Source: Allobaileyella intestinalis
GTDB taxonomy: Bacteria > Bacillota > Clostridia > Peptostreptococcales > Anaerovoracaceae
Assembly: GCF_009695865.1 (NCBI RefSeq)
Contig: NZ_VUNB01000003.1
Coordinates: 1-64,000, forward strand
Direction: 5' to 3'
DNA length: 64,000 bases
Shown: one piece after another, positions 9,259-18,246 of the stretch
How the letters are laid out: each line of letters starts with the position of its first letter
How positions within the stretch are numbered: position 1 is the stretch's first letter
The notes under the pieces: generated by a model
The model's input: the letters and a program-made list of their open reading frames with translations, nothing else
The model's database searches: none
What the model was told of the DNA's origin: nothing
Program-made: the position numbers and the translations under genes

Positions 9259-10200
9259 TCAGAACATTCCCATGGTTTTGAAAATAAAAAGCCACATAAA
9301 AAGAGTGAGGCACGACAGAGGAGTTGCGATAATCACCGCATTACCTGCCAGCTCGTCATCACTGTCCATGGCCTGGGCCATGGTGAAGGATGAAACTGCA
9401 GGGGGAGCTGCCATCATAGCCAGGAGGGCGATGAAGGCCGGTCCTCTGAAGCCCAGGGCAGCCGCTACAGAAAGGCCTATTGCCGGATATACCAGCAGCC
9501 TTACAACAATGGTGATAATCAGGTTCCTCTTTCCTCTGGTCACTCCCACCGGATTAAAAGATGCACCAAGGATTATCATGGCCATTACCGAGCAGGTCTC
9601 TGACATTGATGAAATCACGCCGTTTACTGTTGCCGGAATCTTTATTCCCAGAAGGAGGCAGACAATGGCAGCGATGGCCCCGAGAATAATGGGATTTTTC
9701 AAGATCCGGACCACCAGGCTCCTTACCGTAGTTTTCCCTCCTCTGTAGTACTCCAGTGTAATGACTGCCAGCACATTAAAGAGGGGAACTATTATCATTA
9801 TGAGAGCAGCCGTGGCCGCAGCCTTTCCTTTTCCAAAAATATTGATGGTTATGGGCAGGCCCATTATCACGAAGTTACTGCGGTACATGGCCTGAATCAT
9901 GGCGCCTCTGGTCTTTGGGCTCTTCTCGATTTTTCTCACAAAGACTGATGTGAGTCCGTACATGATCATCAGGAAGGCTATTCCGTAAAATTCAAGGCGC
10001 AGGTCGAAGGCCTGGCGAATATTGGCAGAATATAGATTTTCGAACATCAGTGCCGGAAAAAGAACCACGAAGATCATTCGGTTCACGCTCTTTACTTCCT
10101 TCTCTGACAGTATATTGAATTTTCTGATCAGCCCTCCGATTACCAGATAAATCATCAGCGGCAACACAGCATTGAAACAAATTATCAGATTTCCGGCCAT
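9259..10200 (-). CDS. AEC-family (auxin efflux carrier-like) membrane transporter
   Basis: A 313-residue, very hydrophobic protein with about ten membrane segments in two halves of five, the bile/arsenite/riboflavin and AEC transporter architecture. It begins LIICFNAVLPLMIYLVIGGLI and has the conserved N-R-M-I-F/FPALMFENL region near residue 50 and a mid-protein polar loop before KNPIILGAI. AEC members in bacteria carry small organic acids such as malate, but substrate cannot be told from sequence. GGGAG precedes the ATG. It stands alone between the isocitrate dehydrogenase operon and the purine operon, with terminators on both sides, so it is probably monocistronic. Confidence 0.85.
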   Translation of the reverse strand: MAGNLIICFNAVLPLMIYLVIGGLIRKFNILSEKEVKSVNRMIFVVLFPALMFENLYSANIRQAFDLRLEFYGIAFLMIMYGLTSVFVRKIEKSPKTRGAMIQAMYRSNFVIMGLPITINIFGKGKAAATAALIMIIVPLFNVLAVITLEYYRGGKTTVRSLVVRILKNPIILGAIAAIVCLLLGIKIPATVNGVISSMSETCSVMAMIILGASFNPVGVTRGKRNLIITIVVRLLVYPAIGLSVAAALGFRGPAFIALLAMMAAPPAVSSFTMAQAMDSDDELAGNAVIIATPLSCLTLFMWLFIFKTMGMF

Positions 10201-10245
10201 TTACATCTCCCGTGCTCATTATTCATGCAATCATCATTCATACAG

Positions 10246-10271
10246 AAAGCCAGCACTGACGTGCTGGCTTT
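10246..10271 (-). terminator. Terminator of the citrate-to-2-oxoglutarate operon
   Basis: AAAGCCAGCAC (10246-10256) pairs with GTGCTGGCTTT (10261-10271), an 11-bp stem with a TGAC loop, 24 bp beyond the isocitrate dehydrogenase stop. The T-run on the minus strand is short (TTTCTGT). Confidence 0.7.
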
Positions 10272-10295
10272 AATACTCATGCTATTTCATCAGCA

Positions 10296-11471
10296 TTATA
10301 GATTCTGCATTACACATGAAGCAAAGTCAATGCATTTTCCTCCGCCTGGCAGGCCTGTCATTGATGGCCCCATGGCTTCATCAGCTGCGGACAAGGCTTT
10401 TTCCAGCCTTTCTGCCTTCTCGGTAAATCCAATATGAGCCAGCATCATGGAGGCCGCCTTCATCAGGCTTGCAGGGTTTGCATACTCTTCTATTCCCTGC
10501 TCTACCATTCTGGGAGCGCTTCCGTGTATAGCTTCAAATACTGCGTAATCACTTCCAATGTTTGCACTTCCTGCAGTGCCTACGCCTCCCTGGATCTGGG
10601 CTGCCTCGTCAGTAATAATATCACCGTACAGATTTGGAAGAAGGAACACCTGAAAATCCCCGCGAATGTCCTTGTTCACCAGGTTTGCAGCCATGATGTC
10701 CACAAACCAGGAATCTGTTTCTATCTCCGGATAGTCCTTTGCCACATCACGGGCGATCTCCAGGAAGGATCCGTCGGTTTTCTTCAGAATATTCGCCTTA
10801 GTAACAATAGAGACCTTCTTTTTTCCATTATTCCTGGCAAAATCGAAGGCCGCCTTGGCGATTCTTCTCGTGCCTTCGTATGTTGTAACTTTAAAGTCCA
10901 CGCTCAGGCAGTCATTTACCGCTACTCCTCTGCTTCCCAGGGCGTACTCTCCCTCGGTGTTTTCCCTGAAGAAGGTCCAGTCAATTCCTTCCTCAGGAAT
11001 GGATACTGGCCGCACGTTGGCGTAAAGGTCGAAGGTTCTCCTGAGAAAAACGTTGGCGCTTTCCAGGTTCTTTGTGTTCATAGCTGCGTTTGGGGTGGTT
11101 GTAGGGCCTTTGAGAAGCACGTGGCACTTTCTCATTTCTTCCAGCACTTCTTCTGGAACCGTCTCACCGCAGGCAAGCCTGTTCTCCAGGGTGAAGCCCT
11201 GAATGTCGCGGAATTCCACAGATCCGGCTGCCAGCTCCTGCTTCAGAAGCTTCTCCAGCACCTTTCTTGTTTCCCTCATTATTACGGGACCTATTCCGTC
11301 ACCGGCTGCAATACCAATGATTTTTTTACCCTCATGGAGACCCGTGTCCGCCGGTGATTCCTTCCGGCCTTTTCTCATTTTTTCGTTGCGGTTTATCTGC
11401 TCTCTCAGCATCATCTCGAAGGCCGATACCGCATCCATTATTTCCTGTTCCCTGATATCTCTGTTTTCCAT
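10296..11471 (-). CDS. Isocitrate dehydrogenase (NAD-type, IDH/IPMDH family)
   Basis: Oxidative decarboxylation of isocitrate to 2-oxoglutarate, probably NAD-linked. The 391-residue protein has an unusual charged N-terminal extension of about 48 residues before the family start KKIIGIAAGDGIGP. Family motifs follow: GPTTTPNAAMN, the substrate-binding LRRTFDLYANVRPV, FRENTEGEY, and the metal-binding NLYGDIITDEAAQ. RENTEG and the DLYANVRP segment resemble the NAD-isocitrate dehydrogenase branch. Isopropylmalate dehydrogenase is the main alternative, but there is no leuB/leuC/leuD context; the two genes before it are aconitase and Re-citrate synthase, which fixes the pathway. It is the last gene of that three-gene operon. 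Confidence 0.85.
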   Translation of the reverse strand: MENRDIREQEIMDAVSAFEMMLREQINRNEKMRKGRKESPADTGLHEGKKIIGIAAGDGIGPVIMRETRKVLEKLLKQELAAGSVEFRDIQGFTLENRLACGETVPEEVLEEMRKCHVLLKGPTTTPNAAMNTKNLESANVFLRRTFDLYANVRPVSIPEEGIDWTFFRENTEGEYALGSRGVAVNDCLSVDFKVTTYEGTRRIAKAAFDFARNNGKKKVSIVTKANILKKTDGSFLEIARDVAKDYPEIETDSWFVDIMAANLVNKDIRGDFQVFLLPNLYGDIITDEAAQIQGGVGTAGSANIGSDYAVFEAIHGSAPRMVEQGIEEYANPASLMKAASMMLAHIGFTEKAERLEKALSAADEAMGPSMTGLPGGGKCIDFASCVMQNL

Positions 11472-11547
11472 CTTTTACTTATCCCTGCTTCCTGCATCTC
11501 TCCAGCAGGCTCCCCGTTTTCCTTTATATTTTTTCCTGATATCTTCC

Positions 11548-13491
11548 TTAGTTCAGGCTGTTTTTCTTTGTGTAATCCAGCAGTCCTCCTGCCATGAGCA
11601 TGTCTTTCTGCCTGTCAGAAAGATCCACATCCAGTGGAATCTCCTTATCTCCAGCCTGAAGCATGATCTTGTTCTCATGGAGTCCCTGGTGGACATTGCT
11701 GAGCTTAAGCTCCATTCCCTGCTCCAGGAGATTGTAGTCTTCAGGATTCCTGAAAGTCAGAGGCAGAATGCCGGCGTTTACCAGGTTTGCCTTGTGTATT
11801 CTGGCAAAGCTCTTTACCACAACTGCTCTGATTCCCAGATACAGTGGAACCAGTGCTGCATGCTCTCTGGATGAACCCTGACCGTAATTGGATCCTCCTA
11901 CGATAATGCCCTTTCCTGCCTTTCTGGCCCTCTCCGGGAACTTATCATCAACTACCTCAAAGCAGAACTCAGACATCTTCGGAATGTTGGATCTGTAAGG
12001 CAGAACTCTGGATCCTGCTGGCATAATGTGGTCTGTAGTGATATTATCTCCCACCTTCAACACCAGCTGAGCGTCAATGTTATCCTCAAGAGGTCTTGTT
12101 TCAGGGAAAGCCTTGATGTTAGGTCCTTTCAGCACCTCTGCCTCAGCAGCCTTTTCCGGCGGAAGTGGCATGATAATGCCGCTGTCGTTTATCCTGAAGT
12201 GTTCAGGCATAGTAACATCGAAGGTCTCTTCAATTTTCTCATCTGCAAGATCTGACGGATCTGTGAACACACCTGCCACAGCAGAGGCTGCCGCAGTCTC
12301 GGGACTTACCAGATACACTTTTGCATCCTTGGTTCCTGACCGGCCCAGGAAGTTTCTGTTGAAGGTTCTCAGGCTCACGCCCTCCGAATTAGGAGAAAAT
12401 CCCATTCCTATGCAAGGTCCGCAAGCGCACTCCAGGATTCTGGCCCCACTGTCGATCAACACTGTCAGGGCTCCGGTCTCTGCCAGCATGGAATATACCT
12501 GCCTGGATCCCGGAGAGATGGAAAGGCTCACATTGTCGGCCACCTTGTGCCCCTTCAGGATGTTTGCCACCTTCAGCATGTCTGCAAGAGATGAGTTTGT
12601 GCAGGAGCCAATGCAAATCTGATCAATCTTCATGCCCTTAAGTTCCTTGACCGGCTTTACGTTGTCCGGGCTGTGGGGACAAGCTGCCAGAGGCTCCAGC
12701 TGGCTGAGATCTACGGTGTAGGTCTCAGCATATTCTGCATCCGGATCGCTGGCCAGAGGTCTGTAGTCACTTTCTCTGCCCTGGGCCTTCAGAAAGGCTC
12801 TTGTTACTTCGTCTGATGGAAAAATTGATGTGGTTGCGCCCAGTTCTGCGCCCATGTTGGTAATAGTACATCTCTCAGGTACGGACAGAGACTTCACTCC
12901 CTCACCGCCGTACTCAACGATGGCACCAACCCCTCCTTTTACGGAGAGAATCTCCAGGACCTTCAGAATAATATCTTTCCCTGAAACGTAAGGTCTCAGC
13001 TTTCCCTTAAGTTCAACCTTGATCATTCTCGGCATAGGGATGTGGTATTCTCCGCCGCCCATTGCTACTGCCACGTCCATTCCGCCGGCTCCCATTGCCA
13101 GCATTCCCAGGCCGCCGCCTGTAGGAGTGTGGGAATCAGAACCGATCAGGGTCTTTCCCGGGATTCCGAATCTCTCATAGTGAACCTGGTGGCAGATGCC
13201 GTTTCCAGGTCTGGAAAAACGAATCCCGTGCTTGGCAGCAACTGACTGAATGTAACGGTGGTCGTCTGCGTTCATAAACCCTGACTGGAGAGTGTTGTGG
13301 TCTATATAGGCTACTGACAGCTCTGTCTTCACCTGGTCTATGCCCATAGCTTCAAATTCAATGTAAGCCATAGTTCCAGTAGCATCCTGGGTGAGAGTCT
13401 GGTCTATGTGGAGTCCAATGTCCTCTCCTGTCACCATTTCTCCTGACACCAGGTGCTCTTGTATTATTTTCTCAGCAATGGTCTTTCCCAT
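11548..13491 (-). CDS. Aconitate hydratase
   Basis: Interconverts citrate and isocitrate through a [4Fe-4S] cluster. About 647 residues, the shorter bacterial aconitase type. Cluster ligands are seen in CIGSCTNSS and CACGPCIGMG; the N-terminal HIDQTLTQDATG and GSDSHTPTGGGLGM segments and the C-terminal swivelling domain with GGSNYGQGSSREHAA are all intact. The frame is open 14 codons further upstream (to 13533), but the ATG at 13491 has AAAGGGA just before it and gives the usual start MGKTIAEKI. It lies between the Re-citrate synthase and isocitrate dehydrogenase genes. The pathway they form supplies 2-oxoglutarate for glutamate in anaerobes with an incomplete TCA cycle. Confidence 0.95.
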   Translation of the reverse strand: MGKTIAEKIIQEHLVSGEMVTGEDIGLHIDQTLTQDATGTMAYIEFEAMGIDQVKTELSVAYIDHNTLQSGFMNADDHRYIQSVAAKHGIRFSRPGNGICHQVHYERFGIPGKTLIGSDSHTPTGGGLGMLAMGAGGMDVAVAMGGGEYHIPMPRMIKVELKGKLRPYVSGKDIILKVLEILSVKGGVGAIVEYGGEGVKSLSVPERCTITNMGAELGATTSIFPSDEVTRAFLKAQGRESDYRPLASDPDAEYAETYTVDLSQLEPLAACPHSPDNVKPVKELKGMKIDQICIGSCTNSSLADMLKVANILKGHKVADNVSLSISPGSRQVYSMLAETGALTVLIDSGARILECACGPCIGMGFSPNSEGVSLRTFNRNFLGRSGTKDAKVYLVSPETAAASAVAGVFTDPSDLADEKIEETFDVTMPEHFRINDSGIIMPLPPEKAAEAEVLKGPNIKAFPETRPLEDNIDAQLVLKVGDNITTDHIMPAGSRVLPYRSNIPKMSEFCFEVVDDKFPERARKAGKGIIVGGSNYGQGSSREHAALVPLYLGIRAVVVKSFARIHKANLVNAGILPLTFRNPEDYNLLEQGMELKLSNVHQGLHENKIMLQAGDKEIPLDVDLSDRQKDMLMAGGLLDYTKKNSLN

Positions 13492-13551
13492 TTTGTCCCT
13501 TTCCTTATGTGTATATCTGTTTGTATTCTTCAATTCCCGCTTCAGACATGA

Positions 13552-14940
13552 CTACAGCGCGCCATTTCCTGTGTCTTCTGTAATGAACTTGTGAATCAGC
13601 TTATGAAGCTCGTCGGCGCCGATGCCGGAAACTCTTCCTCCGGCGTACTGCTGGTCAACCCACTTCTTTACGTAGGCTACTACCGGACTGTGTTTATCAA
13701 CCTTGTGTTCTTCAGCCAGGCCGTAGTCCTCGTTGATCCACAAAGCAATGCCTGCAGCACCAGAGCTCTGGTTGATAGACACCCTCGGCGGTCTGTTCAG
13801 GAACTTGGCCGTATCGAAGATATTGTATATTTCCTCATCCTTCATGAGTCCGTCTGCGTGAATGCCTGCCTTGGTTACGTTGAAGTTTCTTCCTACAAAC
13901 GGGGTCTGATCAGGAATCCTGTATCCGATTTTGTTCTCGAAGTACCGGGCCATATCTGTGATAACTGTAGTATCCATTCCGTCCAGGGTTCCTCTGAGCT
14001 GAGCATACTCGAACACCATGGCCTCCAGAGGCACATTTCCAGTTCTCTCCCCAATTCCGAACAACGTACAGTTGACAGCTGATGCTCCGTAAAGCCAGGC
14101 TGTTGCTGCGTTAGTTACGGCCTTGTAAAAATCGTTGTGTCCGTGCCACTCCAGCATTTCGCTTGGAACTCCTGCATAGTGCTGAAGTCCGTAAACAATT
14201 CCGGATACGGATCTCGGCATTGCCACGCCGCCGTAAGGGATTCCGTATCCCAGAGTATCACAGGCCCTGATTCTTACCGGCATACCCGCTTCCTTGGACA
14301 TATTCATGATTTCTTTTACAAATGGCACAACGAAGCCGTAGAAATCTGCCCTTGTAATGTCTTCCAGGTGGCATCTCGGAACTACTCCGGCCTCAAATGC
14401 ATCGCTGATGACGCTGAGGTAATGTTCCATGGCCTGGCGGCGGTTCATTCCCAGCTTCTTGAAAATATGGTAGTCTGAACAGCTTACCAGTATTCCTGTT
14501 TCCTTTACTCCAATATCGTGAACCAGCTTGAAGTCTTCCTTCTTAGCCCTGATCCAGGTAGTTACTTCCGGAAATTTCAGTCCCAGGTCCATGCATCTTT
14601 CTACTGCTTCCCGGTCCTTCTCGCTGTATACAAAAAATTCAGTCTGCCTCAGAATTCCATTTGGTCCGGAAAGGGCGGACATCATCTTGTATATATCCAC
14701 AATCTGATCTACGGTAAAAGGCGCCCTGCTCTGCTGACCATCTCTGAATGTAGTATCTGTGATCCAGATATTCTCGGGCATTCCCAAAGGTGTGCGCCTG
14801 AAGTTGAAAGAAACCTTCGGCACCTCTGTGTATTCAAAAAAATCTCTAAGAAGGTTTGGTTCTTCCACATCCTGCAGCTGATAATTATATGGGTCCTGTT
14901 CAAGCAGGTTTGTTCTCTTGTTAAGACTAATCTCGCTCAA
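13552..14940 (-). CDS. Probable Re-citrate synthase (homocitrate/isopropylmalate synthase family)
   Basis: A 462-residue DRE-TIM metallolyase: ITDTTFRDGQQSRAPF is the metal-binding N-terminal signature, EWHGHNDF carries the His pair and GIGERTGNVPLE is the family's second signature. Such proteins are often annotated as isopropylmalate synthase, but here the gene is followed by aconitase and isocitrate dehydrogenase. In Clostridium kluyveri a homologue is the oxygen-sensitive Re-stereospecific citrate synthase. No Si-type gltA is present in the window. I infer condensation of oxaloacetate with acetyl-CoA. The start codon appears to be TTG at 14940, because GGAGGTGCGTT stands directly before it. 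The gene is led by a consensus promoter at 14979-15007. Confidence 0.82.
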   Translation of the reverse strand: MSEISLNKRTNLLEQDPYNYQLQDVEEPNLLRDFFEYTEVPKVSFNFRRTPLGMPENIWITDTTFRDGQQSRAPFTVDQIVDIYKMMSALSGPNGILRQTEFFVYSEKDREAVERCMDLGLKFPEVTTWIRAKKEDFKLVHDIGVKETGILVSCSDYHIFKKLGMNRRQAMEHYLSVISDAFEAGVVPRCHLEDITRADFYGFVVPFVKEIMNMSKEAGMPVRIRACDTLGYGIPYGGVAMPRSVSGIVYGLQHYAGVPSEMLEWHGHNDFYKAVTNAATAWLYGASAVNCTLFGIGERTGNVPLEAMVFEYAQLRGTLDGMDTTVITDMARYFENKIGYRIPDQTPFVGRNFNVTKAGIHADGLMKDEEIYNIFDTAKFLNRPPRVSINQSSGAAGIALWINEDYGLAEEHKVDKHSPVVAYVKKWVDQQYAGGRVSGIGADELHKLIHKFITEDTGNGAL

Positions 14941-14978
14941 AACGCACCTCCGTTTTTCCTTAGAAATTGTATATCGGT

Positions 14979-15007
14979 ATTCTAAAACGCAATCTTGTTT
15001 CTGTCAA
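14979..15007 (-). promoter_or_regulatory. Sigma-A type promoter of the Re-citrate synthase operon
   Basis: Minus strand TTGACA (15002-15007), exactly 17 bp, then TAGAAT (14979-14984). The predicted transcript starts near 14972 and leaves about 30 nt before the TTG start codon. The rest of the 334-bp gap (14941-15274) holds the que/folE terminator at 15115-15142 and a further GCTTCAGG/CCTGAAGC hairpin at 15226-15247. Confidence 0.8.
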
Positions 15008-15114
15008 TATACTCTTTGCATTACATACAATGTTTTGCGGTCATATTTGGACAATCATTCAAAAACAGGCTTCTTGCCGCTTATTTACAGGGGTTGGCCA
15101 GCCTTTTTCCACGT

Positions 15115-15142
15115 AAAAAGAGGGCCCGCAGTACGGGTCCTC
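15115..15142 (-). terminator. Terminator of the que-folE operon
   Basis: GAGGGCCCG (15120-15128) pairs with CGGGTCCTC (15134-15142) around a CAGTA loop with one mismatch, followed on the minus strand by TTTTT (15115-15119). It lies 133 bp after the folE stop, past a first hairpin without a T-run at 15226-15247. Confidence 0.75.
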
Positions 15143-15274
15143 CCAAAGCCTGGCCTTGAGCCACCAGCTTTTATCTTCATTTATTCCCTTGTTTTCAGCG
15201 GTATTCCGCAGTAATTGTATACAATGCTTCAGGGTTTTTCCTGAAGCCGGCCCTCCGCCACCATGGGCAGAGCC

Positions 15275-15850
15275 TTAATCGTCCAGCATGGTAAATATCT
15301 CTCCCCGCAGCTCCTTGTCTGTCTGGAATATTCCTCTCAGGGTATGGGTCACAGTACGAGCTCCCCTTGCTCTGATGCCTCTTGCGGTCATGCAGGAATG
15401 TTCTGCCTTCACAAATACAGCCACATCTTCTGTTCCCAGTATCATGGTGAGAATGTCTGCAATGTCATTTCCTATTCTCTCCTGAAGCTGGAGCCGCTTG
15501 CACACCATGTCAGCAATTCTTGCCACCTTGGAAAGGCCGATAACCTTGCCTGATGGGATGTAGGCCACAGAAACCGTCATGTTGTACATCAGCGCCAGAT
15601 GGTGTTCGCAGTGGCTGAAGCATTCTATGTCCTTGATCAGGACCAGGTCGTTGGTGTCTTCCGTAAAACACTTGTTGAACATCTCCGCTATTTCTTCATT
15701 GGAATAGCACATGCCCCGGAAAACTTCCTTGTACATGTTTGCAACTCTCTTCGGAGTCTCTACAAGGCCTTCCCTGTCCGGATCATCTCCAAGGGCCATC
15801 AGAATCTCCTTTACAGCTTTTTCTATTCTCTCTCCGTCTATTTCTTTCAT
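15275..15850 (-). CDS. folE: GTP cyclohydrolase I
   Basis: Converts GTP to dihydroneopterin triphosphate, the entry point for both folate and 7-deazaguanine (queuosine) synthesis. The 191-residue protein has the zinc-site segment [15 protein letters not shown], the conserved [12 protein letters not shown] and the second zinc Cys in [15 protein letters not shown]. It is the last gene of the queF-queC-queD-queE-folE operon; its ATG follows the queE stop directly. The context indicates its main job here is feeding QueD, although it would also serve folate synthesis. Confidence 0.96.
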   Translation of the reverse strand: MKEIDGERIEKAVKEILMALGDDPDREGLVETPKRVANMYKEVFRGMCYSNEEIAEMFNKCFTEDTNDLVLIKDIECFSHCEHHLALMYNMTVSVAYIPSGKVIGLSKVARIADMVCKRLQLQERIGNDIADILTMILGTEDVAVFVKAEHSCMTARGIRARGARTVTHTLRGIFQTDKELRGEIFTMLDD

Positions 15851-16507
15851 TTATACTCCCTTTTCCTCCGGATCCCAGATGTATTTATGCATCTGGAGCT
15901 GAAGCCTGCACCGGTGCATGTCCTTGTCTTTCATGAACTCCACAATCTCCGCCGGTTCTATACCGCCGAAAACCGGGCTCAGGAAACACTGGCAGGCCGG
16001 CTTGTATTTTTCTATGATCTCAGCGGCCTTATGCAGATCTTCCTCAGTGCCTACCACAAACTTCAGGGCATCGCTTTTTCTGAGAATTCCGATGTTGTCT
16101 GTAAGCATGCTGGACTCACAGCCACTGGAAGGGCATTTGTAATCCATTGTGATTATGGTTCCCGGGATGAGCACATCTTCCACTGCCACAGATCCGTTGG
16201 TCTCAATATTAACCTCGTAGCCTTCTTCCACCAGAGCCCTGGTCAGGTCCATTCCTTCGCGGCTCCTCAGAGGCTCTCCTCCTGTAAGAGTTATTCTGTC
16301 ACAGCCATATCTTTCAATGTATTCCAGGATCTCCCGGATAGTCATATCCTGTCCGGCGTCCTCTTCCCATGCGTATGAAGTATCGCAGTAGCTGCATCTC
16401 AGATTGCATCCCGCAAGCCTGATAAACACAGCCAGTGCCCCGGCTCTCAGCCCTTCACCATCAATGCTGTAAAAAATCTCGTTTACTCTCATCCTTTTAC
16501 CCGCCAA
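15851..16507 (-). CDS. queE: 7-carboxy-7-deazaguanine synthase (radical SAM)
   Basis: Radical-SAM ring contraction of 6-carboxytetrahydropterin to 7-carboxy-7-deazaguanine. The 218-residue protein carries the CX3CX2C cluster motif in LAGCNLRCSYCDTSYAW, then ITLTGGEPLRS for S-adenosylmethionine binding. FYSIDGEGLRAG at the N-terminus is typical of QueE. It abuts queD upstream and folE downstream with no gap, so the cluster is translated as a unit. Confidence 0.95.
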   Translation of the reverse strand: MAGKRMRVNEIFYSIDGEGLRAGALAVFIRLAGCNLRCSYCDTSYAWEEDAGQDMTIREILEYIERYGCDRITLTGGEPLRSREGMDLTRALVEEGYEVNIETNGSVAVEDVLIPGTIITMDYKCPSSGCESSMLTDNIGILRKSDALKFVVGTEEDLHKAAEIIEKYKPACQCFLSPVFGGIEPAEIVEFMKDKDMHRCRLQLQMHKYIWDPEEKGV

Positions 16508-16846
16508 TTACTTCTGGTCCTTAATGTATGAGGCCACATTGTTTTCGCTTTCCTGCACATCTACCCTGTAACAGCATGGGAACTGGCTGCAGATCCAGTA
16601 AGCGATGTTCTCGGCAGTAGGGTTGAAGTCCAGCACATCGTTGAGGATCTTGTGGTCCAGCTTATCCTTAACCAGCTCCTTTATCTTTGTAAAATCAAGG
16701 ACCATTCCGTTACTGTCCAAGGTTTCCGACTCAAGATATACATCTATTATCCAGTTGTGGCCGTGAAGCTGCGTGCACTTGCTGGGATAGTCCAGTTTCA
16801 GCTGATGGGCAGCACTTACTTCCAGCCTCTTCTTAACTCTGTACAT
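16508..16846 (-). CDS. queD: 6-carboxy-5,6,7,8-tetrahydropterin synthase
   Basis: Turns dihydroneopterin triphosphate into 6-carboxytetrahydropterin. The short 112-residue chain has the PTPS-family zinc histidines in AAHQLKLDYPSKCTQLHGHNW, with the catalytic Cys between them, and the C-terminal catalytic part PTAENIAYWI. It is located between queC (32 bp away) and queE (adjacent). A PTPS-like folate enzyme is the only alternative, and the operon excludes it. Confidence 0.95.
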   Translation of the reverse strand: MYRVKKRLEVSAAHQLKLDYPSKCTQLHGHNWIIDVYLESETLDSNGMVLDFTKIKELVKDKLDHKILNDVLDFNPTAENIAYWICSQFPCCYRVDVQESENNVASYIKDQK

Positions 16847-16878
16847 TTTTTATCCGCTCCTTATGTTTTCTGTAAAAA

Positions 16879-17592
16879 TTATTCCTGGTATTCTATAGGG
16901 TCTTCCACTCCGTTGGCTCTGAAGGCCTCCAGCCGGTCAATACATGTGGCACATTTTCCACAGGCCTTGCTGCCTCCTTCATAACAGCTCCATGTCAATT
17001 CGTAAGGGGCATTGAATCTCAATCCTTCCTTTACCACTCCAGCCTTGTTCCATTTCACCAGGGGAGCCTCCACCACCACATGGCCGCCTGTTCCAAGTTC
17101 AATGGCTCTCCCCATAGTATCTGTGAAGTCCCTGCTGCAGTCAGGATAGGCGTTTCCTGCTGCATCGTCTGCATGGGCCCCAAGGTAGATGTGGACTTTG
17201 TCCTCAGGATAGAGAGACATAGCCAGGGCGGCTGCTGAAGACATCATGAGGCCGTTTCTGAAAGGCACATAGGTATCTACTATTCCCTGTCCACCTTTTT
17301 CCTCCAGCTGTTCTGCATAACTGCTGTGTTCTATTTCCTTGTCACTATGTTCCAGAAGAGAGCAGTCGCTGTACGCCATAACTGGAGACAGGTCCATTTC
17401 ATAGTGTTTTACATGGTAATAGTCTGCAACAGCTTTGGCGCACGCCAGTTCCTTGCTGTGCTTCTGACCGTAATAGACAGACACGGTGGAAACATTTTCA
17501 CTTCCGAATCTCTCCACCGCCATGGCCACGCATGTAGTGCTGTCCACTCCTCCGCTGCTCAGAACAAGTGCTTTATCTTTAAAATCGCTCAT
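16879..17592 (-). CDS. queC: 7-cyano-7-deazaguanine (preQ0) synthase
   Basis: ATP-dependent conversion of 7-carboxy-7-deazaguanine to preQ0. The PP-loop LSSGGVDSTTC is near the N-terminus and the zinc-binding cysteines are near the C-terminus in CYEGGSKACGKCATCIDR. The 237-residue length is normal. It is the second gene of the preQ1 operon, 84 bp after queF. The product is reduced by QueF to preQ1, which is inserted in tRNA at position 34 by a transglycosylase not in this window. Confidence 0.96.
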   Translation of the reverse strand: MSDFKDKALVLSSGGVDSTTCVAMAVERFGSENVSTVSVYYGQKHSKELACAKAVADYYHVKHYEMDLSPVMAYSDCSLLEHSDKEIEHSSYAEQLEEKGGQGIVDTYVPFRNGLMMSSAAALAMSLYPEDKVHIYLGAHADDAAGNAYPDCSRDFTDTMGRAIELGTGGHVVVEAPLVKWNKAGVVKEGLRFNAPYELTWSCYEGGSKACGKCATCIDRLEAFRANGVEDPIEYQE

Positions 17593-17676
17593 TTGTTTCT
17601 CCTCTGTCTCTAAAGTAATCCCCCGTTAACTATCTTCTCTCCCCTGTCCTGATTGCCCGGTCAACAGGCCGTCAGA

Positions 17677-18159
17677 TTATCTGCCGGCTCTGTCCAGCTG
17701 GCTGAAGATCCTTTCCTGAGCCCTCTTTTCATAGTCGGTTCCTGGTCTTCCCCAGGCTGCAAATGGGAATATGCTGATACCCCCTCTTGGATTGAAGTCT
17801 CCTCTCACTTCAATGTATTTAGGATCCATCAGTTCTTTCAGGTCATTCAGAATGATGTTGACACAGTCTTCGTGAAAGTCTCCATGGTTTCTGAAGCTGA
17901 AGAGATACAGCTTCAGGGACTTGCTCTCAACCATTCTCACATCTGGAATGTAGTTGATGTATATAGTTCCGAAATCCGGCTGCCCTGTCATAGGGCAGAG
18001 GCTGGTGAACTCAGGGCATTTGAAAGTAACCATGTAATCTCTTCCCTGGTGCTTGTTTACGAAAGCTTCCAGCAGATCCGGGTTGTAATCTGTGTCGTAT
18101 TTTGTACCCTTATTTCCCAGCAGTGTTATTCCTTCCAGTTCTTCTTTGTTTCTGGACAT
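17677..18159 (-). CDS. queF: preQ0 reductase (NADPH-dependent, short form)
   Basis: Reduces the nitrile of preQ0 to the aminomethyl of preQ1. The protein has the unimodular QueF features: the catalytic cysteine in [17 protein letters not shown], and [20 protein letters not shown], which binds substrate and NADPH. The frame is open to 18246, but the ATG at 18159 is the right start: AAAGGAG lies just before it, the N-terminus becomes [10 protein letters not shown] as in relatives, and the extra codons would be translated from a terminator hairpin. Length is then 160 residues. It is the first gene of the preQ1 operon; no preQ1 riboswitch is visible upstream. Confidence 0.95.
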   Translation of the reverse strand: MSRNKEELEGITLLGNKGTKYDTDYNPDLLEAFVNKHQGRDYMVTFKCPEFTSLCPMTGQPDFGTIYINYIPDVRMVESKSLKLYLFSFRNHGDFHEDCVNIILNDLKELMDPKYIEVRGDFNPRGGISIFPFAAWGRPGTDYEKRAQERIFSQLDRAGR

Positions 18160-18178
18160 GTTAATTCTCCTTTTAAAT

Positions 18179-18211
18179 AAAAAATCCCTCGCCTGATAAT
18201 ACTGGTGAGGG
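18179..18211 (-). terminator. Terminator between the flavodoxin/ferredoxin gene and queF
   Basis: CCCTCGCC (18186-18193) faces GGTGAGGG (18204-18211), an 8-bp stem with one mismatch on the minus-strand RNA, followed by six T (18179-18184). It ends the leftward gene at 18247 and lies only 20 bp before queF, so queF must be read from readthrough or a promoter I cannot place. Confidence 0.7.
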
Positions 18212-18246
18212 ACATTTTTTTCAACTGATTCTGGTAATTCCGGCAA

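Noticed and set aside
10434-11357. Long rightward frame opposite the isocitrate dehydrogenase gene
   Set aside because: Antisense shadow of a gene with full family motifs; no ribosome-binding site or recognisable domain.
13552-14940. Calling this gene leuA or a homocitrate synthase
   Set aside because: Aconitase and isocitrate dehydrogenase follow in the same operon and no leucine or lysine genes are near; Re-citrate synthase fits better.
18160-18246. preQ1 riboswitch before queF
   Set aside because: The interval holds a simple terminator and a ribosome-binding site; no preQ1-I, II or III core is seen.
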